A DNA stretch of 46,807 nt. Source: Pseudomonadota bacterium. GTDB taxonomy: Bacteria; Pseudomonadota; Gammaproteobacteria; Acidiferrobacterales; UBA6901. The notes below the pieces were generated by a model, which searched no databases, was not told the DNA's origin, and saw only the letters and a list, made by a program, of their open reading frames with translations. Position numbers and translations under genes: made by a program. Below, one piece after another: positions 1 through 10,716 of this stretch; within the stretch, counting starts at the first letter, position 1; every line of letters starts with the position of its first letter. The stretch spans positions 80,614-127,420 of the forward strand of contig DAHXOO010000003.1 in the NCBI GenBank assembly GCA_027364845.1, given 5' to 3'.

Positions 1-560
1 CCAGCGGCGCTTCGCAAGCGACCGGTTCCGGGCGCGATGAGACCTCCGCCTCTGGTCCGCACCCGAGACCCGCAGTAGCCGACCGAACTTAACCACACAT
101 TCTTTGATTGAATCAGGCCATCAGTCTGTTGCCGGCCGTGGCTTTGCTTGGGTGGGTCTATTCTGCATGAAATTACCGAAGGGTTCGCGCAACGGCATTG
201 GTCTGCGGTCTGGGAAGATAGCGCGCGGTGCTGCAGGCGGTTTATAATCCGCAACCATGTTTCCATGGATGGGACACGCCGGTTGGCAGCGGGTAGGTCG
301 CAATCCGCGAGTCAGCCGGGAACTAACCGAAGCGACACCGTGCGCTGAGCATTGTGTGGGGGTTCTGCAGATTTTGTGCGGGAGAAGAGGGTGTCAAATA
401 CATGATCGTAATGATAGGCTAGATGCTCTCTTTAATTAATATTACATCGGAAATCCCGCCTTGATTGCTTTGATGGCCCAGCAGTGGCCGGCGGAAAAAA
501 AATAATAATCGCCGATGCCTTGGGAGGGTTCGCTGTTCCAGGCGGTTGAAATCACAGGTT
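1..560. other. Left edge and upstream region of fba, no supported gene
   Basis: A frame is open from the window edge to a TAA at 90-92 (Ser/Gly/Pro-rich, not recognised), so the C-terminal end of an upstream gene may lie here, but nothing identifies it. Several overlapping short frames between 120 and 440 have no ribosome site and no recognisable protein. The part after about 430 is more AT-rich than its surroundings and is the likely promoter and leader region for fba. I see no RNA gene. Confidence 0.4.
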
Positions 561-597
561 CAGCGGCATCGTTAATTTTATTACGTAGGAGATTGTC

Positions 598-1662
598 ATG
601 GCATTAGTTTCTCTGCGCCAACTGCTGGACCACGCCGCTGAGCACACTTACGGCGTGCCGGCGTTTAATGTAAATAACCTCGAGCAGATGCGTGCCATCA
701 TGGAAGCCGCGGCCGAAACCGACAGCCCCGTGATCGTGCAGGCATCGGCCGGTGCCCGCAAGTATGCCGGGGCGTCATTCCTGCGCCACCTGATCCTGGC
801 CGCCATCGAAGAGTGGCCTCAGATACCGGTGGTGATGCATCAGGATCACGGTGCGAGTCCGGCCGTGTGTCAGCGCTCCATTCAACTCGGCTTCTCCTCG
901 GTGATGATGGACGGATCGCTCAAGGAGGACATGAAGACGCCGGCGACCTACGATTACAACGTGGACGTGACCAGGCGCGTGGTAGACATGGCCCATTCCT
1001 GCGGAGTGTCCGTGGAGGGCGAACTCGGTTGTCTCGGAAGTCTCGAAACTGGGATGGCAGGGGAGGAAGACGGTTCAGGCGCCGAGGGCAAGCTTGACCA
1101 CAGCCAGTTGCTGACCGACCCTGACCAGGCTGCGGACTTCGTTAAGAAAACGAAGGTGGACGCGCTTGCGATCGCCATCGGCACCAGTCATGGTGCTTAC
1201 AAGTTTACCCGTCCTCCGACTGGCGAAATCCTTGCCATCGAACGCATCAAGCAAATCCATAGTCGTATTCCTACTACTCACTTGGTGATGCATGGATCAA
1301 GCTCCGTGCCGCAGGACTGGCTCAAGATGATTAACAGCTACGGCGGCGATATGGGGCAGACCTACGGCGTCCCGGTCGAGGAGATACAGCAAGGCATCAA
1401 GCATGGCGTGCGCAAGGTCAATATCGATACGGATCTACGCATGGCGTCGACTGGTGCGGTGCGCAAGTTCCTGGCAGAGAACAAGAAGGAATTTGATCCG
1501 CGCAAGTGGCTTGCGGCGGCGACGAAGGGGATGAAGGAGATCTGTAAGCTTCGCTACGAGGCTTTTGGTTGTGCTGGCCAGGCTTCGAAGATTAAGGTGA
1601 TCAGCCTGGAAGCCATGACCAAGCGTTACGAGAAGGGCGAGCTTGATCCGCGTGTGAATTGA
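598..1662 (+). CDS. fba: Class II fructose-bisphosphate aldolase, Calvin-cycle type
   Basis: The enzyme condenses dihydroxyacetone phosphate with glyceraldehyde-3-phosphate (or erythrose-4-phosphate) in the Calvin cycle, and works in reverse in glycolysis. The 354-residue length fits the CbbA-type class II family. Visible zinc and active-site motifs are HQDHG at 81-85, GELG around 141-144, SHGAYKF with His198, the VMHGSSS segment with His232, and NIDTD at 275-279. The ATG at 598 follows a TAGGAGAT ribosome site at 586-593. It stands alone in its transcript: the next hairpins (1679-1759) look like a terminator, and it lies about 2 kb from cbbL, on the far side of cbbR. The function is secure; the aldolase and sedoheptulose-bisphosphate activities cannot be separated from sequence. 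Confidence 0.95.
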   Translation: MALVSLRQLLDHAAEHTYGVPAFNVNNLEQMRAIMEAAAETDSPVIVQASAGARKYAGASFLRHLILAAIEEWPQIPVVMHQDHGASPAVCQRSIQLGFSSVMMDGSLKEDMKTPATYDYNVDVTRRVVDMAHSCGVSVEGELGCLGSLETGMAGEEDGSGAEGKLDHSQLLTDPDQAADFVKKTKVDALAIAIGTSHGAYKFTRPPTGEILAIERIKQIHSRIPTTHLVMHGSSSVPQDWLKMINSYGGDMGQTYGVPVEEIQQGIKHGVRKVNIDTDLRMASTGAVRKFLAENKKEFDPRKWLAAATKGMKEICKLRYEAFGCAGQASKIKVISLEAMTKRYEKGELDPRVN

Positions 1663-1678
1663 CATTAGTAGGGTTTGG

Positions 1679-1759
1679 GCCGGGCCACACAGGTTTGGCC
1701 CGGCTGTATATCCCGGAATCTAGACTCCGGAGAGGGGCGGCCAGTAGCCGCCTCTTTTT
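1679..1759 (+). terminator. Double-hairpin terminator after fba
   Basis: A perfect 9-bp stem pairs 1679-1687 with 1696-1704. It is followed by a second stem, 1732-1741 with 1747-1754 (two-base bulge), directly followed by TTTTT at 1755-1759. The second is a classic intrinsic terminator. Confidence 0.75.
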
Positions 1760-1935
1760 GTTTCTGGAACAAGCCACGACCCTGCCAGGACGTTTTCTCG
1801 GCCTGGAGGTGCTCAGACTCAGAGTCTTCTTGGATGCGGCTGTGAATGGGTTTGGGTGCTTTCAGGCCGATGCAGCGCAGCATTTTTTTCACCCCCTATT
1901 TGCATTGCACAGCCGGTAAGCTTATTTTTTGAGCC

Positions 1936-2328
1936 ATGAATCACCGGAAATATCCCTGCCCAGTTTGTGGCTACCAGGTTTTCCGCCAGCAGCCGGGCAA
2001 TCACGAAAAGTGTCCGATTTGCCTGTGGGAAGATGATCTCGCACAGCTGCGTTTTCCGCGCATGCCGGGCAGTGCCAACTGGGTTTCGCTCGAGCAGGCT
2101 CAGCATAATTACGAGTCGTTCGGCACTGCTGAGCGCCGCAATATTGGTAGTGCACACGGCCCACTGGAAGGCGACGAGCGCGATGAATACTGGCGCCCTC
2201 TTGATCCGTCGCGCGACAACGTGGAAGAACCCCAGTATGGTGTGGATTATGCGGATTCCTATCCGCTTGCGGATACGACGGTGTTGTATTACTGGCGTTC
2301 GACTTATTGGCGGCGCCTAGCGAGCTGA
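1936..2328 (+). CDS. Cysteine-rich CPCC-family protein, function unknown
   Basis: A 130-residue protein with two paired-cysteine knuckles, CPVC (Cys8, Cys11) and CPIC (Cys26, Cys29), followed by the WEDD segment that is typical of the CPCC family (a small bacterial family of unknown role, probably zinc-binding). The rest is aromatic and acidic with no membrane segment. The ATG at 1936 has only a weak ribosome site. It lies between the fba terminator and the 3' end of cbbR and appears to be monocistronic. The family assignment rests on the cysteine pattern; no function is claimed. Confidence 0.8.
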   Translation: MNHRKYPCPVCGYQVFRQQPGNHEKCPICLWEDDLAQLRFPRMPGSANWVSLEQAQHNYESFGTAERRNIGSAHGPLEGDERDEYWRPLDPSRDNVEEPQYGVDYADSYPLADTTVLYYWRSTYWRRLAS

Positions 2329-2553
2329 CGGCGCGGGCGGCATTTTGGAACGCATTGCGGCAACTGCGTCGTCCGCACGCATGGTACAGTGCCGGTGGGC
2401 ACCGATGCATCGTTTCCGGCTTCATGGAAGCGGCGGCGCTCTGCGGTGCCAACTGCCTTTTTCTACATGCTGAACGGCAAATGACCGCCTGGCCAGCTGT
2501 CGCGGCCAGGGGATGTTTCTGTGGCCAGTTCTTGTGTCCGATTGCCCAGCCGC

Positions 2554-3438
2554 TTACGCCTCGGATAACAAGAAGCGCTTGAAAGCCTCGGCCGCAGCCG
2601 GGAGCCGCTTGCCGTGGCGGTGCACGATATACCAGTGCCGCATGATGGGAAATTCGGCAACCCGCAGAATGATGAGCCGTTTCAGGGTCAGTTCCTGCTC
2701 GATGGTAGCGCGCGACAGCAGTCCGAGCCCGAGTCCGGCCTGAACGCTTTGTTTGATTGCCTCATTGCTGCCGACCTCCATTCCTGTCTTCAGATGAATC
2801 CCTCTTTCGGCGAAGAATCGCTCCATTGCGATTCGGGTCCCGGAGCCTGGCTCGCGTACAAGGAAGGTTTCCTCTTGCAGCCGCTTGAGCGGAACGCTTT
2901 TCTCGTGCGCAAGCGGATGATTCGGCGGTGCGACCACCACCAACGGGTTCTCCATGAACTCCTGCGCGTCGACATCGAGCGTGGCCGGCGGCTGGCCCAT
3001 GATTACCAGATCCACGGCGTTGTCATTGAGCTGCCCCAGCAGGGTTTCACGATTTGTCACGTCGAGGCTCACGGTTACACCCGGGAACCGTTGATGGAAC
3101 GTAGCGAGCAGGTTGGGTACGAAATAGTTGGCCGTCGAGGCAACCGATATCCGCAGTCTGCCACTGTTCAAACCCTTCAGGTCAGCGAGCAATGTTTCCA
3201 TTTCATCGAGCTGTTGGGCGATTGACCGGCTGTACTGATAGACCTCACGCCCAGCCTCGGTGAGATGAATGCGCTTGCCCAGACGCTCAAACAATGGTGC
3301 GCCGAGCTGTCGCTCGAGTTGCCGCACCTGCATGGAGACCGCTGGTTGGCTGAGAAACAACTCGGCGGCGGCACGGGTATAACTCAGATTGCGCGCAACC
3401 GATTCGAAAACCTTCATTTGGCGCAAAGTAATATTCAT
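2554..3438 (-). CDS. cbbR: LysR-type RubisCO operon regulator CbbR
   Basis: A 294-residue LysR-type regulator. The N-terminal winged helix-turn-helix is in residues 1-65 (LRQMKVFESVARNLSYTRAA start, SQPAVSMQVRQLE recognition helix); the effector domain runs from about 90 to 294. It is transcribed divergently from cbbL, the standard arrangement for CbbR, which activates cbb operons in response to Calvin-cycle metabolites. The ATG at 3438-3436 has an AAGG ribosome site about ten bases upstream on the minus strand. The left arm of the operator inverted repeat overlaps this start codon, which suggests that CbbR represses its own gene while activating cbbL. The identification rests on family and position. 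Confidence 0.93.
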   Translation of the reverse strand: MNITLRQMKVFESVARNLSYTRAAAELFLSQPAVSMQVRQLERQLGAPLFERLGKRIHLTEAGREVYQYSRSIAQQLDEMETLLADLKGLNSGRLRISVASTANYFVPNLLATFHQRFPGVTVSLDVTNRETLLGQLNDNAVDLVIMGQPPATLDVDAQEFMENPLVVVAPPNHPLAHEKSVPLKRLQEETFLVREPGSGTRIAMERFFAERGIHLKTGMEVGSNEAIKQSVQAGLGLGLLSRATIEQELTLKRLIILRVAEFPIMRHWYIVHRHGKRLPAAAEAFKRFLLSEA

Positions 3439-3516
3439 AAGTAATACCTTATGATTACGATCATAAATATTTAATATTACTTATGCAACTCATAATATAT
3501 CCTCACTTTGTATAGT
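3436..3516. promoter_or_regulatory. CbbR operator and cbbL promoter
   Basis: This AT-rich stretch holds nested palindromes: a perfect 10-bp inverted repeat (CATAAGTAAT at 3436-3445 with ATTACTTATG at 3476-3485); inside it TTATGAT-N4-ATCATAA at 3449-3466; and a third, TTATG-N5-CATAA, at 3481-3495. All share the TTATG/CATAA half-site with LysR-type T-N11-A spacing. A -10-like TATAGT lies at 3511-3516 with no good -35, as expected for an activated promoter. The placement between cbbR and cbbL supports CbbR binding; actual binding is inferred. Confidence 0.75.
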
Positions 3517-3673
3517 AGATTCACCCCCAACCGCAGAGCATAGACGGAGAGACCGCAGATATGGGTATCCTGCCGGACGCGGCGGTAAAATGGGTGCCAA
3601 ACCGGGCGGACTTGGTTGCACGGCGCCAGGCTGGATCCCGGACCCTAACCAGAGTCACAGGAGTAATGAGACG

Positions 3674-5101
3674 ATGTCAGGCAAAGTGAAAAGTTACAAA
3701 GCAGGAGTCAAGGAATACCGCGAAACGTATTGGATGCCGGAATACAAGCCGAACGAAACCGACCTGCTGGCTTGCTTCAAGATTACCCCGCAGGCGGGCG
3801 TGCCCCGTGAAGAGGCCGCCGCCGCAGTGGCCGCGGAGTCTTCCACTGGCACCTGGACTACGGTTTGGACGGATCTTCTGACGGATCTTGACTACTACAA
3901 GGGCCGCGCGTATCGCATCGAGGACGTTCCGGGCGACGATACCTGTTTTTATGCATTCGTTGCCTACCCCATCGACTTGTTCGAAGAAGGCTCAGTCGTC
4001 AATGTGTTCACCTCGCTGGTGGGGAATGTTTTCGGTTTCAAGGCGATCCGTGCGCTACGTCTCGAGGACGTCCGCTTCCCAATCGCCTATGTAAAGACCT
4101 GTGGCGGCCCGCCCCAAGGAATCCAGGTCGAGCGCGACATCATGAACAAGTACGGCCGTCCGCTGCTGGGTTGCACCATCAAGCCCAAGCTCGGCCTGTC
4201 GGCCAAGAATTATGGTCGTGCGGTGTACGAGTGTCTGCGCGGTGGTTTGGACTTTACCAAGGACGACGAGAATGTGAACAGCCAGCCATTCATGCGCTGG
4301 CGGCAACGCTTCGACTTCGTCATGGAGGCGATTCACAAAGCCGAGGGGGAAACCGGTGAGCGCAAAGGCCACTATCTGAACGTCACGGCTCCGACTCCAG
4401 AAGAAATGTACAAGCGGGCGGAACACGCTAAGCAGATCGGCGCGCCTATTATTATGCACGATTACATCACCGGCGGATTCTGTGCTAATACCGGTCTGGC
4501 CAACTGGTGCCGCGATAACGGCATGTTGCTGCACATCCATCGCGCCATGCACGCCGTACTCGATCGCAACCCCCACCATGGCATCCACTTCCGCGTGCTG
4601 ACCAAGATCCTGCGCCTGTCCGGAGGAGACCATCTGCACACCGGTACTGTGGTGGGCAAGCTCGAAGGCGATCGTGCTTCGACGCTCGGCTGGATCGACA
4701 TCCTACGTGAGAAGTTCATCAAGGAAGACCGCAGCCGCGGGATCTTTTTCGATCAGGACTGGGGTTCCATGCCTGGGGCCTTCGCTGTCGCCTCCGGCGG
4801 GATTCACGTTTGGCACATGCCTGCGCTGGTCACTATCTTCGGCGATGACGCAGTGCTTCAGTTCGGTGGTGGCACTCTCGGTCACCCATGGGGCAATGCT
4901 GCCGGGGCGGCGGCTAACCGCGTCGCTCTTGAGGCCTGTGTGGAAGCACGCAACCAGGGTATTGCCATCGAGAAGGAAGGCAAGGCGGTACTCATGAAGG
5001 CCGCGCAGTCAAGTCCCGAGCTCAAGGTCGCAATGGAAACATGGAAGGAAATCAAGTTCGAGTTTGACACCGTCGACAAGCTGGATGTCATGCACAAATG
5101 A
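3674..5101 (+). CDS. cbbL: RubisCO large subunit, form I
   Basis: Catalyses carboxylation of ribulose-1,5-bisphosphate, the CO2-fixing step of the Calvin cycle. The start chosen is ATG 3674, which has GGAG at 3660-3663 and gives the family N-terminus ([15 protein letters not shown]) and about 475 residues; the frame is open further upstream to 3590 but that extension is not family-like. Diagnostic segments are [14 protein letters not shown] (catalytic Lys), [10 protein letters not shown] (carbamylated Lys), HIHRAMHAV and loop 6 [12 protein letters not shown]. The sequence is closest to form IA. No carboxysome genes follow; cbbQ and cbbO do, which is typical of the non-carboxysomal IA type. 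It is first in the operon cbbL-cbbS-cbbQ-X-cbbO and divergent from cbbR. Confidence 0.97.
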   Translation: MSGKVKSYKAGVKEYRETYWMPEYKPNETDLLACFKITPQAGVPREEAAAAVAAESSTGTWTTVWTDLLTDLDYYKGRAYRIEDVPGDDTCFYAFVAYPIDLFEEGSVVNVFTSLVGNVFGFKAIRALRLEDVRFPIAYVKTCGGPPQGIQVERDIMNKYGRPLLGCTIKPKLGLSAKNYGRAVYECLRGGLDFTKDDENVNSQPFMRWRQRFDFVMEAIHKAEGETGERKGHYLNVTAPTPEEMYKRAEHAKQIGAPIIMHDYITGGFCANTGLANWCRDNGMLLHIHRAMHAVLDRNPHHGIHFRVLTKILRLSGGDHLHTGTVVGKLEGDRASTLGWIDILREKFIKEDRSRGIFFDQDWGSMPGAFAVASGGIHVWHMPALVTIFGDDAVLQFGGGTLGHPWGNAAGAAANRVALEACVEARNQGIAIEKEGKAVLMKAAQSSPELKVAMETWKEIKFEFDTVDKLDVMHK

Positions 5102-5225
5102 GGTTCGCTGGCAGGGCAGGTCCAGAAAGCGGATTGATTCCGCGGCAATGGTCCCCGTTCGCCGGATTCTTGCATGCTGACTGTGGCTGTGAAACCTGAT
5201 TGAAAACTGAATTGGAGCAAGCAAT

Positions 5226-5585
5226 ATGAGTGAAATGCAAGACTACAAGTCGAGTCTGACGGATGTCTCAAGCCGCAAGTTTGAGACTTTCTCCTACCTG
5301 CCAGCGATGAATGCCGCAGAGATCCGCAAGCAGGTCGAATACGTTGTCAAACGCGGCTGGAATCCGGCTATCGAGCATACCGAGCCGGAAAACGCCTTCG
5401 GCCATTACTGGTACATGTGGAAGCTGCCAATGTTCGGCGAGACCGACGTTGATCGGATTCTGGCCGAAGCCGATGCCTGCCACAAAGCGCATCCTGGCAA
5501 TCATGTGCGGCTGGTGGGTTACGACAATTACAAGCAGTCGCAGGGCGCTGCGATGGTGATCTACCGCAGCAAGATCAAGGCCTGA
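5226..5585 (+). CDS. cbbS: RubisCO small subunit
   Basis: A 119-residue small subunit that caps the L8 core to form L8S8. Family markers are [12 protein letters not shown] near the N-terminus, the [16 protein letters not shown] segment, and the C-terminal [16 protein letters not shown]. The ATG at 5226 has a GGAGCAA ribosome site at 5214-5220. It lies 124 bp after cbbL in the same direction. A GC-rich hairpin follows before cbbQ and may set different transcript levels for structural and activase genes. Confidence 0.96.
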   Translation: MSEMQDYKSSLTDVSSRKFETFSYLPAMNAAEIRKQVEYVVKRGWNPAIEHTEPENAFGHYWYMWKLPMFGETDVDRILAEADACHKAHPGNHVRLVGYDNYKQSQGAAMVIYRSKIKA

Positions 5586-5612
5586 GCATTGGCCTGCGGG
5601 TGGTGGCCGCGG

Positions 5613-5634
5613 GCACCGGCCTCCTGCCGGGTGC
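5613..5634 (+). other. GC-rich stem-loop between cbbS and cbbQ
   Basis: Bases 5613-5620 pair with 5626-5634 (one bulged G) around a 5-base loop. No T-run follows, so this is not a simple terminator. In the 167-bp cbbS-cbbQ gap it could protect the cbbLS mRNA 3' end or reduce read-through. This is inference. Confidence 0.35.
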
Positions 5635-5752
5635 GGACGGTATGCATCTGTCCCGCCCTGCTCCGACAGTAGGCCTTTGGTCCGTGGTGCCCGGGTTCAA
5701 GAAGTCCTGCGGGGCGGGCTCCGACCAGTTCGAGGTTTTGAGGTAAGGAAAC

Positions 5753-6586
<834 letters not shown>

Positions 6587-6600
6587 GAGGTCCGGCGTAA

Positions 6601-6909
6601 ATGGGTGAGTCGAACAAGTACCCCGGCATCCATCGTGACCACTTTGGCGGCATGACCGACGTGGGTCGCATTATCCGTGACGCCTGGGTTTTCGGTCTTC
6701 TACCGGAGAGCGAAACCTGCGAAGGCTGGGCGCGCGCCCAGTTCGATGAACTGTATGCCCAGGTGCATGTGGCCTGGGGGCCTTACGGCCATCTAGTTAG
6801 CCACCTTCCGCCCGAACTGCGGGCGCGCCACGAGCGCATATATGCCGCGGCGATGCAGCACGCCCTTGATCTCGGTTGGTCGTCTGACCTGGACGACGAC
6901 GACGAATGA
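6601..6909 (+). CDS. Small acidic protein between cbbQ and cbbO, unknown
   Basis: A 102-residue protein that I do not recognise. It starts 14 bp after cbbQ with GAGAGG upstream and ends 28 bp before cbbO, so it is very probably co-translated with the activase genes. It is soluble, rich in aromatic and charged residues (a DVGRIIRDAWVFGLLPE segment and a Pro-rich YGHLVSHLPPELR segment), and ends in a short acidic tail (DLDDDDE). No catalytic motif or cysteine pair is evident. Codon use matches its neighbours and the frame is clean, so it is likely to be real. A role as adaptor or assembly factor for CbbQ-CbbO is a guess from position only. Confidence 0.8.
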   Translation: MGESNKYPGIHRDHFGGMTDVGRIIRDAWVFGLLPESETCEGWARAQFDELYAQVHVAWGPYGHLVSHLPPELRARHERIYAAAMQHALDLGWSSDLDDDDE

Positions 6910-6937
6910 CAGGCCAGGTCTCGACATTACATCGCTC

Positions 6938-9271
6938 ATGACCGTCAGTCTCGACGAATACAAGGAATATCTCGGCCACATCGAACCGCATGTCCGCGAC
7001 TCTCTCAGCGAGAGCTTCGCTGAGGCGGCACGTGTAATGTCGCCCCACGGCCTGCAACGATGGCTCGAAGGAGCGAAAAGCCTGACGCAGCTCGGGCGCG
7101 GCAGCGAACTCGTCGTAACCTATCTGCAGGCATTGCCGCTCGTGGTCAAGGAAGTGGGCGAGGACGTACTGGTGGACTGCATCACCAGTGCCATGAAGCT
7201 CGCGTCGATGGTCAGCGGCGAGGTGATTCAGCTGCTGTTTGATACGCTGCCGGTCGCTGCCGGACGCCTTGGCGATGCCGAGCTGCTGCGCGGTTATCTC
7301 AGCCTTGTTCATCAGCTTTCGGCACGGGTGCCGCGCGGCCTGCGCCCCATGCTTGCCCACCTTGATGAGCTTTTTGCCAAGCTCACGCTTGGAGGTCTGC
7401 GGCGCTGGGCGCTGTGGGGAGCGCAGGCGCATGCACGTGATTTCCAGGCGCAGCTCGCGTACTTCGATCTGAAGAGCGCTGACAGCCTTAGCGTGTTGCA
7501 AAAGGAAAGGCGCGGCACGCTCTTCATTGACAGTCAAAGAAAGATCAATTTCTACCTGCGGGCATTCTGGGGCCGCGACTTCTTTCTGCGCCCGACGTCA
7601 GGGGACTACGAAACGCGTGAGGGTTACAGGCCATTCATCGAAAAACGGGTTATCCACCTGCCTGATGCCTATGATGACTATGCCGGCATAGCGGGAAAGG
7701 AATTGTATCGCGCCGCCGCCGCGCATGCGGCAGCGCATCTGGTTTATACGCGCGAACCCATGTCAATGGAACAGCTGAGTCCGGTACAGATGTTCTTGAT
7801 CGGCGTTTTCGAGGATGCTCGCATCGAGCATCTCGCGTTACGTGAATTTCCCGGCATGAAGCAGCTCTGGTCCCAGTTCCATGCCAAGGTGCGCGAAGTA
7901 AGCTGTCCGACCGATGCGGTGGTCGGTTTTCTCGAACGTCTCGCTTATTCACTGCTCGACGAGAGCTACCACGACGATGACAGGCTGATCTTGGATATGA
8001 CTGTACGTTTTCGGGACGAGTGCAGGCTACGTGCCACCGACAACCGCCTGTCGTGGGAATTGGGGGTAAGACTTTACAATTCTTTCCGAGAATCTTCTGT
8101 CGTGCCTTCGCTGCGCGCGCTTGAAACGATGGCAATCCCGTACCGCGATGACAATCGCTACTGCTGGGCTTCTGATGAAATCGCCTGGCAAGAAGCCGAC
8201 TATGTGCCAGCGCCGAAGCAAGTGCGAAAGTACGTTTCGACCATGGACATGGTGAACGAACTCGACTGCGAGCTGGCCGGCGATGACGCCCAGGAGATCT
8301 GGGTGCTGAAGGAACCATTTTTTCTCGACCAGGAAGGATGTGCGATCAACGATCTGGAAGGCAAGGAGCCGGTGTCGGAGCCGTATCACTACCAAGAGTG
8401 GGACTACACCGTGCAGCTCCATCGGCCTAGCTGGGTAACCGTTCTGGAAAAGCGCCAGCAGAGAGGCGATCCGGCGGAAATCGACAGGATCCTGACGGAA
8501 AACAGACCGGTGGCTTCGCGCTTGCGGCGCATCATAGATGCTATGCAGCCGGAAGGTGTGCAGCGCATTCGCCGACAGGAAGACGGCGAGGAGATCGACC
8601 TCAATGCCGCAATCCGCGCACTGATTGACATCCGTATGGGGCATATGCCGGACCAGCGAATCAACATCCGCCTAGTGCGCAAGGTACGTGATCTTGCGGT
8701 CTTGGTCTTGCTCGATCTTTCGGAATCAACCAACGAGAAGTTGGGCGCATCCGTGAAGCCCGTGATTCAGCTGGCGCGCGAAGCGACTTCGCTACTGTCA
8801 TGGGCGATCGATCGCGTTGGCGATCCGTTTGCAATCCACGGTTTCGCGTCTGATGGTAGGCACGAGGTCAAGTATTACCGTTTCAAGGACTTCAGTGATT
8901 CGTACAGTGACGACGTCAAGTCGCGGCTTGCTGGCATGCACGGCGGCTTTTCAACACGCATGGGGGCGGCACTGCGGCATGCGGCGACTTTCCTGCTGAA
9001 GCAGCCCGAGCAGAAGAAGCTGATCCTGCTGCTGACCGATGGTGAACCGGCCGACATCGACGTGCGCGATCCGCAGTACCTACGGCACGACACGAAAAAA
9101 GCGGTTGAAGAGCTGGCCGCGCGGGGCGTACGCACCTTCTGTATGACACTCGATCCGAATGCTGACGACTATGTCGCGCGCATTTTTGGCCCAAAGAACT
9201 ACCTGGTGATAGACCAGGTCGACCAGCTGCCGGAACGGTTGCCGCGACTTTATGCCGGTCTGACTAGATAG
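6938..9271 (+). CDS. cbbO: RubisCO activase VWA subunit CbbO
   Basis: A protein of about 777 residues. The C-terminal von Willebrand factor A domain carries an intact MIDAS: DLSES (Asp593, Ser595, Ser597), Thr673 and Asp701 (TDGE). CbbO links the CbbQ ring to RubisCO through this domain. The start chosen is ATG 6938 (MTVSLDEYKEYL), because the open frame upstream to 6842 overlaps the preceding gene; the ribosome site is weak, so translation is probably coupled to the gene before. The stop at 9271 is followed by a 7-bp hairpin (9275-9281 with 9285-9291) without a T-run. It closes the cbb operon. Confidence 0.93.
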   Translation: MTVSLDEYKEYLGHIEPHVRDSLSESFAEAARVMSPHGLQRWLEGAKSLTQLGRGSELVVTYLQALPLVVKEVGEDVLVDCITSAMKLASMVSGEVIQLLFDTLPVAAGRLGDAELLRGYLSLVHQLSARVPRGLRPMLAHLDELFAKLTLGGLRRWALWGAQAHARDFQAQLAYFDLKSADSLSVLQKERRGTLFIDSQRKINFYLRAFWGRDFFLRPTSGDYETREGYRPFIEKRVIHLPDAYDDYAGIAGKELYRAAAAHAAAHLVYTREPMSMEQLSPVQMFLIGVFEDARIEHLALREFPGMKQLWSQFHAKVREVSCPTDAVVGFLERLAYSLLDESYHDDDRLILDMTVRFRDECRLRATDNRLSWELGVRLYNSFRESSVVPSLRALETMAIPYRDDNRYCWASDEIAWQEADYVPAPKQVRKYVSTMDMVNELDCELAGDDAQEIWVLKEPFFLDQEGCAINDLEGKEPVSEPYHYQEWDYTVQLHRPSWVTVLEKRQQRGDPAEIDRILTENRPVASRLRRIIDAMQPEGVQRIRRQEDGEEIDLNAAIRALIDIRMGHMPDQRINIRLVRKVRDLAVLVLLDLSESTNEKLGASVKPVIQLAREATSLLSWAIDRVGDPFAIHGFASDGRHEVKYYRFKDFSDSYSDDVKSRLAGMHGGFSTRMGAALRHAATFLLKQPEQKKLILLLTDGEPADIDVRDPQYLRHDTKKAVEELAARGVRTFCMTLDPNADDYVARIFGPKNYLVIDQVDQLPERLPRLYAGLTR

Positions 9272-9432
9272 GTTACCATCGTTACGATGGTCCCAGACGC
9301 GCCGCTCCGACTTGGCCGGTGCGCGCAGTGCGCTGATTGCCGCCGCGGGAGGTCCCGGCAGCACTAGAAACGGCCAAAGGCGTGGCTGTGTGCCGGCAGA
9401 CGGAAGGACAGACGGCTTTAACGGGAACGAAC

Positions 9433-10584
9433 ATGTTTTCAGAACGCATCCAGCGGCTCACCGGGTCATTGATACGCGAGATTCTGGCGCTGACCCAGCA
9501 GCAAGGCGTCATTTCCTTTGCCGGCGGCCTGCCGGCGATGGAAGCAATGCCTGTATTGGACTTGGCGCAAGCCCCACAGCAGCTGCGTCAGTACGGGACC
9601 ACTGAAGGTGAGCCGACACTGCGCGCGCGCATCGCCGCCGATCTGAGCCGGCTGGGGCGTACCTGCGATGCGGATCAGGTGCTGGTCACCGCCGGTTCAC
9701 AACAGGCAATTGATCTGGCGTCGAAGCTGTTCATAGATCCCGGTACGCCGGTATTGCTCGAGGCGCCGAGTTATCTCGCTGCCATCCAGTCGTTCCATCT
9801 GTTCGGCGCACGCCTTGTTGCATTGCCGCTGTCACCACAGGGCATAGATCCAGCAGCGCTGCGTGCTGAGATCGCGCGCCAGCGCCCGGCATTTGCCTAC
9901 CTGATTCCGACTTTCCAGAATCCGTCGGGCTACTGCTATTCGGAAACTACGCGAGCAGAGGTTGCCCGTGTGCTCGACGATACCCGTGTGCCGCTGATCG
10001 AGGACGAGCCGTATCGCGAACTCAGGTATGAATCGGCTGACCATGCTCCGATCTGCGCCTACCTGCGATCAGCTTCGTGGATGTATCTCGGCAGCCTGTC
10101 CAAAACCGGCATGCCAGGGATGCGTATCGGCTACGCAGCGGCATCGTCCGATTTATACCCGCTGCTGGTCCGCCTGAAGCAGTCGACTGATCTTCACAGC
10201 AGCCGACTAGGCCAGTGGTGGGCCGACAGTTTTCTTCGCAGTCCCGATTATCCGGCGCATCTGGAACGGCTGCGTGGCCGCTATCGTGCCCGGAGGGATG
10301 CAATGGCCACAGCCCTGGACCGCCACTTTCGCGACCTTGCCCATTGGGAGATACCGGCCGGCGGTCTGTTCTTCTGGGTGCGACTCAACCAGTTACTCGA
10401 CTCGCGCATGCTGCTTAAGAAGGCCCTGGACCATAATGTCGCGTTCATGCCGGGCGAGCCGTTTTTCCCGGATGGTGACCGGCCGCGTGGCTATCTGCGG
10501 CTCAATTTCAGCAATGCCGATGACGATGCAATCGAGCGCGGAATCGGAATACTTGCGCAGGTTGTACGCAGCTGCACAGAGTAG
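9433..10584 (+). CDS. PLP-dependent class I/II aminotransferase, LysN/KAT-like
   Basis: A 383-residue fold-type I aminotransferase. The PLP lysine is in the SLSKTGMPGMRIGY segment; other family marks are VTAGSQQAIDL, PTFQNPSGY and EDEPYRELRY. It resembles the 2-aminoadipate/kynurenine/aromatic group, whose substrate cannot be predicted from sequence. The start at ATG 9433 gives the family N-terminus (FSERIQRLTGSLIREIL); the frame is open upstream to 9337 but the extra residues are not family-like. It lies 161 bp after cbbO and 132 bp before the carbonic anhydrase; there is no clear terminator between, so co-expression with the cbb operon is possible but not shown. Confidence 0.88.
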   Translation: MFSERIQRLTGSLIREILALTQQQGVISFAGGLPAMEAMPVLDLAQAPQQLRQYGTTEGEPTLRARIAADLSRLGRTCDADQVLVTAGSQQAIDLASKLFIDPGTPVLLEAPSYLAAIQSFHLFGARLVALPLSPQGIDPAALRAEIARQRPAFAYLIPTFQNPSGYCYSETTRAEVARVLDDTRVPLIEDEPYRELRYESADHAPICAYLRSASWMYLGSLSKTGMPGMRIGYAAASSDLYPLLVRLKQSTDLHSSRLGQWWADSFLRSPDYPAHLERLRGRYRARRDAMATALDRHFRDLAHWEIPAGGLFFWVRLNQLLDSRMLLKKALDHNVAFMPGEPFFPDGDRPRGYLRLNFSNADDDAIERGIGILAQVVRSCTE

Positions 10585-10716
10585 CCGTGCTGGGATGGCC
10601 GCATTGTGGCGTAAGCCTCGGATTCGCCGCGCAGCTGGCGGGCGGCCGCTTTCCGAATCCGCCCTGAGATGTGTACTTGGTGTCAGCGATTGAACAACAT
10701 GTGAGTGAGTTTGCAC

